Assembly (NCBI GenBank): GCA_017882165.1
Contig: JADGPZ010000001.1
Span: 1 to 43,528, forward strand
Direction of reading: 5' to 3'
Source of the DNA: Candidatus Kapaibacterium sp.
GTDB taxonomy: Bacteria > Bacteroidota > Ignavibacteria > Palsa-1295
DNA: 43,528 nucleotides
The first letter of the stretch is position 1, and each line of letters opens with the position of its first letter. Shown in pieces: positions 32,166-41,135 of the stretch. The notes below the pieces were generated by a model, which had not been told where the DNA came from, searched no databases, and was given only the letters and a program-made list of their open reading frames with translations. A program made the position numbers and the translations under genes.

Positions 32166-33356
32166 TTAGCTGCGCTCGCTCGCGGGCTTCCACACGCAAT
32201 CGACCGGGCCGGTGTATTCGGCCATCGGGCGAATGATGCGGTTGTTCGCATATTGCTCGAGGCAATGTGCCGTCCAGCCGGAAACGCGACTGATCGCGAA
32301 GATCGGCGTATAGAGATCGAGCGGAATACCCATCATATAGTAGGTGCTCGCGGAGTAGAAGTCCACATTCGAATAGAGGTGCTTCTCTTCGAGAATGAAC
32401 TGCTCGATCGTCTTGGACATCTCGAACCACTGCGGCTGGCCAGTGCGCTCGCCCATGCGCTCGGAGAACTTGCGCAGGTGCGTGGCGCGCGGATCCTCGG
32501 TGCGATAGACGCGGTGTCCAAATCCCATGACCTTCTCCTTGCGCGCGAGTGCATCGGTGATCCACTCTTTGGCTTTCTTCGGATCGCCGACTTTGAGCAA
32601 CATCTTCATGACCTGCTCGTTGGCGCCGCCATGCAGCGGTCCCTTGAGCGCGCCAATCGCTCCGGTGACGGCGGAGTAAATGTCCGAAAGCGTCGCGGCG
32701 ATGCAACGGCCCGTGAAGGTCGAGGCATTGAACTCATGGTCGGCGTGCAGGATGAGCGCAGAGTCGAACATCTTGACGATCTCCGCATCTTGTTCCTTGC
32801 CAAGCAAGAGATAGAGGAAGTTCGCAGCATGTCCGAGCGAGTCTTTCGGCTTCAGGAATTCGCGGCCGTTGCGTGATGCATCGTAGTATGCAACGAGCAG
32901 TGGAAACATGCCGATCATGCGAATGCTCTTCTCGAGATTCGCGGCGCTTGACATGTCTTCAGCCTGTGTGTCGTAGAGTCCCGCTTCGCTCACAAGTGTG
33001 CGAAGCGCGGCCATCGGATGAATGTTGCGCGGCATCTCTTTGATGCGCGCGATAACTTGCTGTGGAACGCTGCGGCTCTTGACGAGCTTCGCGCTGAACT
33101 CCGAAAGTTCGGAGCTGTTTGGCAACTTGCTGTAGAGGAGCAAGTAGGCCGTTTCTTCGAATGAGCCTTTGACGAGATCGTGAATGTCGTATCCGCGATA
33201 GGCGAGGATACCTCGCTTGCCGTCGAGTAAGCAGATCGAGCTTTGACCTGCTACTACGTCTTCCAGTCCGCCCTTGGGGGCCGCTGGTTTGGATGAGCCG
33301 TTATGTTGTCCGTCTTTCGATGAGGTGAGTGTCGCTACCGCGTGTTCTTCAGCCAT
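32166..33356 (-). CDS. gltA: Citrate synthase
   Basis: The product has 396 residues. It condenses oxaloacetate with acetyl-CoA to form citrate, the first step of the TCA cycle. The catalytic triad is visible as H242 (PLHGGANE), H281 (MGFGHRVYR) and D332 (NVDFYS), with supporting HADHEFNAS and RGYDIHDL. The short length and lack of an N-terminal beta domain fit the type II-like/2-methylcitrate synthase branch of smaller enzymes, so a 2-methylcitrate role cannot be excluded. The first 35 residues are a variable Ser/Lys-rich leader. It stands alone on the minus strand, flanked by surface-protein genes. Confidence 0.93.
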   Translation of the reverse strand: MAEEHAVATLTSSKDGQHNGSSKPAAPKGGLEDVVAGQSSICLLDGKRGILAYRGYDIHDLVKGSFEETAYLLLYSKLPNSSELSEFSAKLVKSRSVPQQVIARIKEMPRNIHPMAALRTLVSEAGLYDTQAEDMSSAANLEKSIRMIGMFPLLVAYYDASRNGREFLKPKDSLGHAANFLYLLLGKEQDAEIVKMFDSALILHADHEFNASTFTGRCIAATLSDIYSAVTGAIGALKGPLHGGANEQVMKMLLKVGDPKKAKEWITDALARKEKVMGFGHRVYRTEDPRATHLRKFSERMGERTGQPQWFEMSKTIEQFILEEKHLYSNVDFYSASTYYMMGIPLDLYTPIFAISRVSGWTAHCLEQYANNRIIRPMAEYTGPVDCVWKPASERS

Positions 33357-33763
33357 GGTGATGGAGGATAAATTGTCTTCGGCGCCCGCGAAAGCCGCCC
33401 GACTGTGTGGGCAGTCCCTTCCGGCGGTGCGGTAAACAGAAAGCGCGAAAAAAAATTCGTTATGTTTGCAAGGTTTGGGATGTATCTTATAGGGCAGGTT
33501 GCGGACGGAAAGTTGAATGGTTAGGCCAACTCACGTAGCGCCCACGCTGGCACCTGGTCTGCGACCTTCATCGAACGAGACATCGGTTTCGGAACGATGC
33601 GCATCGCCCACGATACAGTTTTCCTTGTAAATATCTGGCCAGCGCCCACGCTTGGCGTGAGCGCATCGGTTTGTATTGTTAGGCTGGCAAAAAAATACGG
33701 CGAACAAAACGGGTACGAATGAAGGCGCGGGAATGTTAGTAAATTAGAAGGTCTGGAAAGATC
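33357..33763. other. Divergent spacer with candidate -7 box and short repeats
   Basis: TATGTTTG at 33461-33468 fits the TAnnTTTG -7 consensus on the plus strand, though it is about 300 bp from the next plus-strand start. AGCGCCCACGCTGGC at 33538-33552 and CAGCGCCCACGCTTGGC at 33640-33656 are near-direct repeats bracketing a conserved-looking stretch. On the minus strand 33521 onward reads an open frame, but it runs antisense to the next gene and I do not accept it. Confidence 0.4.
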
Positions 33764-36700
33764 ATGAGTCATCGTATCCTCCTCTCGGTTCGAACGTGTC
33801 TCGCCAGTGTGGTGATGGCTGTTTGCGTGCCGCATGTTAGTCCGGCGCAGTGGCAAAAGCTCACGGCGCTTCCCGGGCTTGGCAATGTTGTCTATTTCCT
33901 CGATCAGTTCGGTGCGCCGAAGATCGGCTTTGTCGGCTGCGGCGGAGCGATCGTCCGCACATCGGATGCTGGACTCACATGGCAGACGGTTCGGATTACC
34001 ACCGGCAATTCCATTCGCGATATTACGTTTCGCGACGCATTGAATGGCGTTGCTATTGGCTATGATTTGCCCGTTGTCTACATAACAAACGATGGCGGCG
34101 TCACCTGGACATCGAGCCCGGCACCCAGCCCCGGCACGACGATCCACTACGCTGCTGGTTCAGGCCTCCTTTTCATCAACTCTCCCGGCGTTGTGCCTGC
34201 ATCGTCTTCGAACAATTGGGGCGTGACCTGGTCTGCGACGAATGTTCCATCCGGTCAGAATGGACTTTGCTTTGCCGATGGTATGGTCGGCATCTTTTCC
34301 GCGCATGTCTCTGGGCCGCTTTATCGAACGATCAACGGGGGACAGTCCTGGAGAGCATCGACGTTTAACAAACACATCTATAGCCCGGTCGCAATCGCGG
34401 GACTTTCCCCCGGCAGCTTCATCGGTCTCAGTGAAGTGGACAATACCTGCTGGATCTCGCAGGATAGTGGAATGACATGGACGCTCCGTTCGACCTTCCC
34501 CATGGTTGCCGTTCCCACGGGTTGCCTGCAATCTGTCAACGGACATCTTTGGGCACAGAGTAACCTGGGGATGTTTCTTTCAAATGATTACGGCGCGACT
34601 TGGACATCGCTCTGTGGTCCGCACCGGGGTGTCGATGCGCGATTCTATACCATCGATTCGACCATCTATGCAGCGGACGATCTATGGAATCTCTGGATGC
34701 TGCCGGACGGTACCAGGCCGCCGCCGGCGTCGGTCCTCTCTTTTAGCTCGAACCGAATACCGATCGCCGCGCCGCGCTGCGGCGAAGCCGATACGCCGAT
34801 CACACTATTTTCTGCCGCATGCTTCGATGTATTGGACTCGGCCTATTGCACCGGCTCGTCCAAGATCGTTGTGATCTACCCGCCACTGCCGGTGCCGCTC
34901 TCCGGATCGAATAATGTTCTCCTTCGCTACACGCCAGATGCCACGCACAACTTCGATACTGCCGTGCTGCACCTGGTCTGGGGCTTGAGCGGGCAGACAC
35001 ATGACACGACCATCACCGTGTATGCCCGTGTCGCCGGAACTCCGCTGACGGCAGCGTTTTCCTCGGTTCGCGCGTCACTCCCAAAGGCCTGCATGCAACT
35101 CGACACGCTGCTCACCGTCCGGAGCATTACCTGCGATACCCTTTACGTCCTCGGACTTTACCTCTCGGATTCTTCAACGTTGCACCTCGCCGTGCCACAA
35201 CTTCCTGCGACGATGCTCCCTCAAGGTACATTCCAATTCCATTTGAAGACAAGTCCGCACGATACCGGGACTTTTCAATCAATGCTGCATCTCGTCATCC
35301 GATCTCCACGGGGCATTCAGGACACGGCATTCCCCATCACCATCAGCGTGAGCGACATTGTTCATCCGTTTGCGCAGTCGATGCGAGTCTTTCCTCGTAA
35401 TCTCTGTGACTGGATCGACACGGTCCTCTGGGTGTACAATCCGCATTGCAAGCAGATCGAGATAGAGCGCGTCCGCTCCAATGATACCAGCATCACGGTT
35501 CTCGATTCTGTCGGCCCCATTCCGATCCCGGCTTCGGATTCGGTGCCCATCCACCTTCGCATTCAACCCGGTCACGGGGTAACGATCGGACTGCTCTCAT
35601 TCAGTTTTATCGCCGATTCGATCCGCATGGATACGACCACTTACGTGGTCGTGCAAACACAGAAAAGCATTATTCCGACGCCGCTCCTCACACCGGCGCC
35701 GCTTCGATTCGGCCTGACGAGTTCCTGCTCAGAAAAAGCTCTGATGCTTCGCCTCTTCAACGACAAGTGCATGGACGTGAAGCTGCTTGGCATCCACTGG
35801 TCGATCGCAGATACGCAGTTCTGGTTCGACCCCATTTCATTGCCGCTGACGATGATCCCCGGCGTTTCGGATACTATTCTGTTTCATTACAAACCGGCTT
35901 TGGTAAAACCGTCCACGGCAACCATCACACTGAGCTTTGAACTGGCGGGTCAACAGCGGGACACGACCCTTTTCGTAACCGGCACCGGCTCGGATATGGG
36001 TGTTGCGATGCTGAGCCAAACCATCCTCAACTATCCGACGATTCCCAAGTGCGATAGTGTGCTGGATACGACGATGTTCGAAAATGTCTCATGCGACACG
36101 ATGGTCATTAGCTCGCTGCGCGATTGGGAACAGAACGGATATTCGATTGTCAGGCCCACGCCACCTGTCACGCTCGCACCTGGCGATTCGATCCCGATCG
36201 TCGTGAAGCTTGTCCGTACATCCGACGGGCCGGCCAATGACTCGATCGACATCGGATACGCTTCGACAAAGCCGCCGCATTTCCCGCTCAACCTTCGCCT
36301 GAGTCTTTTTGGAAATATTCAAACAACGCTGGAAGCGCCAGTGATACGTCCGATGAATCTGACCGGAATTCTACTTCCACCGTGCAGCGAACTGGATACG
36401 ATGATCGAGATTGTGAATCCGAATCGGTGCGATTCGATCTCGATCACTTCTGCCCAACCGAGCGGGCCGGCCGTTAGGATTAAAACTCCGCTTCCAATCG
36501 GACTGCGCGCAGGCGATTCCGCACGTCTCATGATTCACGTGAGTCCAACCAGCGATACCACGACGGCCTCTCTGTCCATATCAGGCACGCAGTTCCAGTT
36601 GACAATTCCGATTTCGATCGTGAGCAGTTATGGCACTACGCTGTCTTACAGTCCTGCCACGATTCCACTGTTTTCGGCAGCTCGCTGTTCGGTTGCGACT

Positions 36701-37699
36701 GACACCGTGACAATTTCTGCGATCGGTTGTGATTCGGCTGAAATAGACTCGATCGCAATCGAACCAGCAAACTCCAAGTTTCAACTTACCTTGCGAGACA
36801 CTCCGCCATTCAAGTTGAAGGGTCGCGCTCCAATCGCGATTACATACAATCCTTCTTCGACGGGAAGTGACAGTGCGATGCTCGTGCTTCACTCGAAGGA
36901 TGGGAAACTCAACGTTCGACTCCCGCTGCAAGGTGGGACCTTTCCGCTCCCGGTTTTTCACTATGCGCTGCGATCGGAGGCCGGTGCGCTGACTGAGCAA
37001 GCCGCCGCTGGGAGCACCGCAAACGTCGTCATCCAGGCAACCGATACAATTGCGGATTCACTCGGGATGACAGACGTGACGTGTCAACTTACATTCAACA
37101 ATGACGTGCTGACGCTGCAAACAATCACTCCCGGCCCCCATTTTACGCTTGCCGATTCGGCGTGGACGCTCGGTCTGCTCAAGCTTCACTTGCGCCGCAT
37201 CGATCATGCCCCTATCGTTGCCGGTGCCGCTCTTGCAACAGTTGGATACTTTATCGCCGTTTCGGACACGCTTAGTTCACTGGTTGCACTTACCGCGTTG
37301 CGACTCAACCCGCAAGATTCATCCTACGAACGATGCGTTCTAAATGCTGATTCGGCTCCCCCGCCGGTGATCGTCGCCGTAGCGCCATCCTGTACTCGTG
37401 ATCCATTGAGCAATCTAATGGCTGGACGAGAAATGCTCCAAGTGATTGCCGTCCGGCCAACTCTCATTTCCAATGATGAGGAGACCGTGTGGCTCGATCT
37501 CAATTGCGCAGTGAGTTCGACCATCCGCATTCGACTCTTGAACACGCTCGGAAGCGAAATCGCCCGAACAACCTGGCCAGCGTCGGCCGGGAAGTCTTCG
37601 ATTCCGGTTGCAATCACTGGGCTTCCCAGCGGTCTGCTTGTACTCGATATTTCGGACGGCATGACCACCATCCGCAGGAAAGTCATGATCGCGCGCTAA
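33764..37699 (+). CDS. Large T9SS surface protein: BNR repeats, seven Cys-pair modules, cohesin-like domain
   Basis: The product has 1311 residues. The signal peptide ends near HVSPAQ. Residues 25-320 hold five Asp-box-like repeats (RTSDAGLTW, ITNDGGVTW, RTINGGQSW, ISQDSGMTW, LSNDYGATW). From about residue 335 to 1000 come Ig/ASH-like modules with a striking pair of cysteines, usually 13 residues apart (for example CMQLDTLLTVRSITC, CDWIDTVLWVYNPHC, CSVATDTVTISAIGC). A cohesin-like stretch follows (VTCQLTFNNDVLTLQTI). The end (IRIRLLNTLGSEIARTTW, LPSGLLVLDI, VMIAR) is a T9SS sorting domain without a clear YPNP. Probable role: structural or adhesive surface component. Confidence 0.85.
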   Translation: MSHRILLSVRTCLASVVMAVCVPHVSPAQWQKLTALPGLGNVVYFLDQFGAPKIGFVGCGGAIVRTSDAGLTWQTVRITTGNSIRDITFRDALNGVAIGYDLPVVYITNDGGVTWTSSPAPSPGTTIHYAAGSGLLFINSPGVVPASSSNNWGVTWSATNVPSGQNGLCFADGMVGIFSAHVSGPLYRTINGGQSWRASTFNKHIYSPVAIAGLSPGSFIGLSEVDNTCWISQDSGMTWTLRSTFPMVAVPTGCLQSVNGHLWAQSNLGMFLSNDYGATWTSLCGPHRGVDARFYTIDSTIYAADDLWNLWMLPDGTRPPPASVLSFSSNRIPIAAPRCGEADTPITLFSAACFDVLDSAYCTGSSKIVVIYPPLPVPLSGSNNVLLRYTPDATHNFDTAVLHLVWGLSGQTHDTTITVYARVAGTPLTAAFSSVRASLPKACMQLDTLLTVRSITCDTLYVLGLYLSDSSTLHLAVPQLPATMLPQGTFQFHLKTSPHDTGTFQSMLHLVIRSPRGIQDTAFPITISVSDIVHPFAQSMRVFPRNLCDWIDTVLWVYNPHCKQIEIERVRSNDTSITVLDSVGPIPIPASDSVPIHLRIQPGHGVTIGLLSFSFIADSIRMDTTTYVVVQTQKSIIPTPLLTPAPLRFGLTSSCSEKALMLRLFNDKCMDVKLLGIHWSIADTQFWFDPISLPLTMIPGVSDTILFHYKPALVKPSTATITLSFELAGQQRDTTLFVTGTGSDMGVAMLSQTILNYPTIPKCDSVLDTTMFENVSCDTMVISSLRDWEQNGYSIVRPTPPVTLAPGDSIPIVVKLVRTSDGPANDSIDIGYASTKPPHFPLNLRLSLFGNIQTTLEAPVIRPMNLTGILLPPCSELDTMIEIVNPNRCDSISITSAQPSGPAVRIKTPLPIGLRAGDSARLMIHVSPTSDTTTASLSISGTQFQLTIPISIVSSYGTTLSYSPATIPLFSAARCSVATDTVTISAIGCDSAEIDSIAIEPANSKFQLTLRDTPPFKLKGRAPIAITYNPSSTGSDSAMLVLHSKDGKLNVRLPLQGGTFPLPVFHYALRSEAGALTEQAAAGSTANVVIQATDTIADSLGMTDVTCQLTFNNDVLTLQTITPGPHFTLADSAWTLGLLKLHLRRIDHAPIVAGAALATVGYFIAVSDTLSSLVALTALRLNPQDSSYERCVLNADSAPPPVIVAVAPSCTRDPLSNLMAGREMLQVIAVRPTLISNDEETVWLDLNCAVSSTIRIRLLNTLGSEIARTTWPASAGKSSIPVAITGLPSGLLVLDISDGMTTIRRKVMIAR

Positions 37700-37755
37700 T
37701 CGCGGATCGAAAGAAAGCAAAACCACAACTCCCAAAGCGGAGTTAGGTATGGAGC

Positions 37756-38913
37756 ATGCGCGTCGCCTACTCAAAATGGATTCCCGGTCAAAGTCAGACA
37801 GCCGAAGACCGGCTGAAGCAGCTCGTTGACCTTTTCAGCCAGTTGCTGCTCACAGCGTCCGGTGATGTCGATGAAGTCCTCGAATGGATGCGCTATCTCG
37901 ACGAGCAATACAAGATCTTTGGCCCGGACATGACGCTCGATATGTTCAAGGACGAGCTGAAGCGCATGGGACTCATCGAAGAAGACGAGAACGCACTGGT
38001 CAAGCCGACGAACAAAGCGATCCAAAACATCCGGCGCGATGCATTGCTCGAGATGTTCCGCTCGCTCCGGAAATCACCAAGCGGCGCGCACGACACACCG
38101 CACACCGGCTCGGGCATCGAGCGGACGCAAAACACCAAGCCCTACAACTTCGGCGATCAATCCTCGAATATCGACTTTACACAGACATTTCTGAACGCGC
38201 AAAAACGCGCACTCCGAGAAACCTCACCCATTAGCCCCCTCTCCCAGCAGGGAGAGGGGGTTGGGGGTGAGGTCCCCAACTTAAGTGAAGAAGACATCGA
38301 GATTTACGAGACCGAGCACCAGACCTCCTGCGCCACGGTGCTCATGATCGACATCTCGCACTCGATGATCCTCTACGGCGAGGATCGCATCACGCCGGCG
38401 AAGAAAGTCGCACTCGCGCTTTCGGAGCTAATCAAAACGAAATTCCCGAAGGACCAGCTTTACGTCGTCACGTTTGGCGACGAGGCGAAGCTGATTACCG
38501 TGAGCGAGTTGCCGTTTCTCGAAGTCGGGCCGTTCCACACGAACACGAAAGCCGGACTGCGGCTTGCGCGGCAATTGCTCAAGCGGTCTGGCAACGTCAA
38601 CAAGCAAATTTTCATGGTCACCGATGGCAAGCCATCAGCCATGTTCGACGATGCCGGCCGTCTCTACAAGAACTCGTTCGGACTCGACCCGAAGATCGTC
38701 AACAAAACGCTCGACGAAGCGCTCGCCTGCCGCCGCGAAAAGATCACGATCTCGACCTTTATGGTCGCCCGCGATCCCTATCTCATCGGCTTCGTCGAAG
38801 AACTTACGAAGTCAAACCAAGGCCGCGCCTATTACTCTGGCCTCAATGATCTCGGACAGTTCGTCTTCGTCGATTATGTGAGGAATCGGAAGAAGAAATT
38901 TCGGGCGGATTAG
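37756..38913 (+). CDS. VWA-domain protein with an in-frame repeat-derived segment
   Basis: The product has 385 residues. Residues 1-150 are helical and charged. A VWA domain follows with a MIDAS motif D199-I-S201-H-S203 (MIDISHSMILYGEDR), plus FGDEA and VTDGKPSA; it should bind a divalent cation and a partner. This arrangement resembles the BchD/CoxE-like partners of MoxR-type AAA ATPases, but no ATPase gene is adjacent. Residues about 156-172 (SPISPLSQQGEGVGGEV) are encoded by a 51-bp palindromic repeat that matches the intergenic one at 20529-20621, so the linker before the VWA domain was probably lengthened by insertion. No signal peptide; cytosolic. Confidence 0.88.
   Translation: MRVAYSKWIPGQSQTAEDRLKQLVDLFSQLLLTASGDVDEVLEWMRYLDEQYKIFGPDMTLDMFKDELKRMGLIEEDENALVKPTNKAIQNIRRDALLEMFRSLRKSPSGAHDTPHTGSGIERTQNTKPYNFGDQSSNIDFTQTFLNAQKRALRETSPISPLSQQGEGVGGEVPNLSEEDIEIYETEHQTSCATVLMIDISHSMILYGEDRITPAKKVALALSELIKTKFPKDQLYVVTFGDEAKLITVSELPFLEVGPFHTNTKAGLRLARQLLKRSGNVNKQIFMVTDGKPSAMFDDAGRLYKNSFGLDPKIVNKTLDEALACRREKITISTFMVARDPYLIGFVEELTKSNQGRAYYSGLNDLGQFVFVDYVRNRKKKFRAD
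38222..38272 (+). repeat. 51-bp palindromic repeat inside the VWA gene
   Basis: The unit runs from CCTCACCC to GGGGTGAGG around CCCCCTCTCCC-AGCA-GGGAGAGGGGG. Its length, 51 bp, is an exact multiple of three, and the frame stays open. It matches the right half of the rpsI-rpsB repeat at 20529-20621 in reverse orientation. Confidence 0.8.
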
Positions 38914-39012
38914 TCCCATCTAAGTAGTTTTTGAGTAGTCAAGCTTGGTAACTTCTCGCTGGCTTATGGGTTATCCGGGTGAGTTTCGTTAACTAACCTA
39001 TTGCAACTCACT

Positions 39013-41043
39013 ATGGAACATTCGATACTGCACTCTCGGCGCGCCTCGCGCGTGCCTGTTTTCTTGAGCCTCGTGCTTGCGTCTCTCGTCCTGGCGGCAA
39101 CGCCCGGGCCCGGGAGCGATGCGCGAGCGGTCGTTACATACAGCTATAGCGGGTCCCATCAACTGGTGTGGACCTCGAACACATCGAAAACGCTGACGGT
39201 CTCCCGCACGGGTGGCTACACAGCGCTGATGGTCACGGCGTATCTCAGCGGCAGTTCCAAATTCTCGATCTCGCCGTCAAGCGTGTCTTGGCCCGATTCC
39301 TCGCAGGATACCGGCTATAATTTCCCACGGTATTTCTCCGTGAGCTTCTCCTCGAATGTGCTGGACACCAGCATCGCCTGGCTACTGCTGACCGATGGTA
39401 ACCGATCGGACACCATCGTGCTCACCGGGATTGGCACACCCAACACGACCGACTTCAGCGTTGCCGACACATCGCGATCGATCACGGTCAGTGATTCCGG
39501 TAACATTCCGGCCATCGTCATCGATGGGATTTATAATCTCCAGTCGAGCGCGATCAACGTCACCGCCACGCTCAGCGATAGCGGCTACTGGGATCTGGAT
39601 GGACATGGCAACTATGAAGTCATCTCGGTTCCGGGATTTAGCAAGACGCAGTTCCGGTTGACCTATACGCCGCACGGGGTTTACCAAGATCACGTGATTG
39701 TCATCCTGACATGCACGTCGCCGTATTACGAGCAGAAGACCGTCCTCGTACAAGTCACGGACCCACGTTACGCACCAGTATATTACGCTCCGACGGTGAC
39801 CGCGCCGGATTTGGGTCTTGTGCAGCCAGGCGATTCGGCCTGTGGAACCGTGACGATAGCCAATCACACCGTTCAAGGGATTACGATCACGTACATCTCT
39901 TCTGACTCGATCCATTGGAGCGAACGAGGCGGCACACTCCCATTCACGATTCCGGCAGGCGGCTCAATGACTGTCGGCGTCTGCTATCATCCACCGCAGG
40001 GCGACTTCGGCACGTATGCGACCGATCGCATCTATGTGTCCTATCGCGATTCGAGCGGTCTTACCGGGAGCGTCGCTGCGAATGCCACCGCTCACACGCC
40101 TTCGTGCATGGAATCGCTTGTCGATTCGCTCCAGCTTGACGATGTGATCGCGGGCGGGTATGTCGAAGCGACCGCACAATTCCTTGTACACCGAACATTT
40201 ATGCTCACGGCTGGCAACGGCTATCTCAGCTGGGGTGGGACTGTACAAGTTGTGAGTCCTTCGCTGCCGATGCAAGTCCACGCAGGAGACACGGTCTCCT
40301 TACGATTTCGCGTGACACCCAGCTTCGATACCGGCTCGTATTCGTATTATTGGGGCTACATTCCACTCGCCGACAGTGGCTGTTCCGCCCAGATCTCCTT
40401 CAACGGACTTGCAACGCGGTCAACAACAAGTAACCTGCAACTCTTCCCAGCACAAAGCGAACTGCTGGCGATGACAACGTCCTCGCAAGTGACAGTCGAT
40501 ACGTTCTGGTTCATCAACAACTATCCAGGCGAAGTACATATCCCGAGCGGAGGCGTGCATCTTGCACAGGGCACGTATTTCAGTATCCTCGGCGAGATTC
40601 CGCATAGTTTGCCCGATACGCTGACGACTTCTCAGAGTCTCGGTGTGATCGTGCAGTTCAGCGGCGATACGAACGGGTTCTATCACGATTCGCTCTATAT
40701 CGATGCGGAACATGCTTTGCAGTCGATGCCGATCAATTTGGAAGCGATCCGCACCGGTGTTCCCGCGGCTGTTCGTGGTGTTGCGGCCTCTGGCCCCGCC
40801 CTGCTTTGGCTCGCGCCGAACCCGGCCACGGGACCGGTTGCCATCGCCATTGCGAATGCGGAGAAAGCATCGATCGAAATCTTCGACCTTCTTGGTAACC
40901 GCGTTGCGGCAGTTCCGAATGCACTGTCGAGTTCATGGGATGCAACCGGCATGAGCGGTGGTATCTACATCGTCCGTGCAACCGGAGTCGATCAGAATGG
41001 TAACACATTTACCCTATCGAAGCGCCTCATCCTCGCCAAATAA
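39013..41043 (+). CDS. T9SS-exported Ig/ASH-like surface protein
   Basis: The product has 676 residues from ATG 39013; a TTG at 39001 would add four. The signal peptide covers about 35 residues (RVPVFLSLVLASLVLAATPG). The body is all-beta, with several Ig/ASH-like modules marked by IANHTVQGITITYISS, IPAGGSMTVGVCYHPPQGDF and LPDTLTTSQSLGVIVQFSGD, the choice-of-anchor style. The C-terminus is a T9SS sorting domain (WLAPNPATGPVAIAI, ASIEIFDLLGNRVAAV, MSGGIYIVRA, ending RLILAK). No enzyme motif. It is probably structural or adhesive. Confidence 0.85.
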   Translation: MEHSILHSRRASRVPVFLSLVLASLVLAATPGPGSDARAVVTYSYSGSHQLVWTSNTSKTLTVSRTGGYTALMVTAYLSGSSKFSISPSSVSWPDSSQDTGYNFPRYFSVSFSSNVLDTSIAWLLLTDGNRSDTIVLTGIGTPNTTDFSVADTSRSITVSDSGNIPAIVIDGIYNLQSSAINVTATLSDSGYWDLDGHGNYEVISVPGFSKTQFRLTYTPHGVYQDHVIVILTCTSPYYEQKTVLVQVTDPRYAPVYYAPTVTAPDLGLVQPGDSACGTVTIANHTVQGITITYISSDSIHWSERGGTLPFTIPAGGSMTVGVCYHPPQGDFGTYATDRIYVSYRDSSGLTGSVAANATAHTPSCMESLVDSLQLDDVIAGGYVEATAQFLVHRTFMLTAGNGYLSWGGTVQVVSPSLPMQVHAGDTVSLRFRVTPSFDTGSYSYYWGYIPLADSGCSAQISFNGLATRSTTSNLQLFPAQSELLAMTTSSQVTVDTFWFINNYPGEVHIPSGGVHLAQGTYFSILGEIPHSLPDTLTTSQSLGVIVQFSGDTNGFYHDSLYIDAEHALQSMPINLEAIRTGVPAAVRGVAASGPALLWLAPNPATGPVAIAIANAEKASIEIFDLLGNRVAAVPNALSSSWDATGMSGGIYIVRATGVDQNGNTFTLSKRLILAK

Positions 41044-41060
41044 AGTGCCACAATGCTAAA

Positions 41061-41106
41061 AGTGCTAAGGTGCTGAACCTCCTCTCGTGTTCAGCACTTT
41101 AGCACC
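41061..41106 (+). terminator. Hairpin after the surface-protein gene, repeat-like
   Basis: GTGCTAAGGTGCTGAAC pairs with GTTCAGCACTTTAGCAC over 17 bp with one G-T pair. The sequence ATGCTAAAAGTGCTAAG just before it resembles that near 19535 upstream of tsf, so it may be a dispersed repeat that serves as a terminator. No clear T-run follows. Confidence 0.55.
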
Positions 41107-41135
41107 TTAGTACTTGAAGCACTTCAGCACATAGC

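Noticed and set aside
33521-34147. A 208-codon minus-strand frame across the spacer and into the large surface gene
   Set aside because: Its 5' half is antisense to a clear signal peptide and BNR repeats; the 3' half in the spacer looks conserved but is not enough to call a gene.
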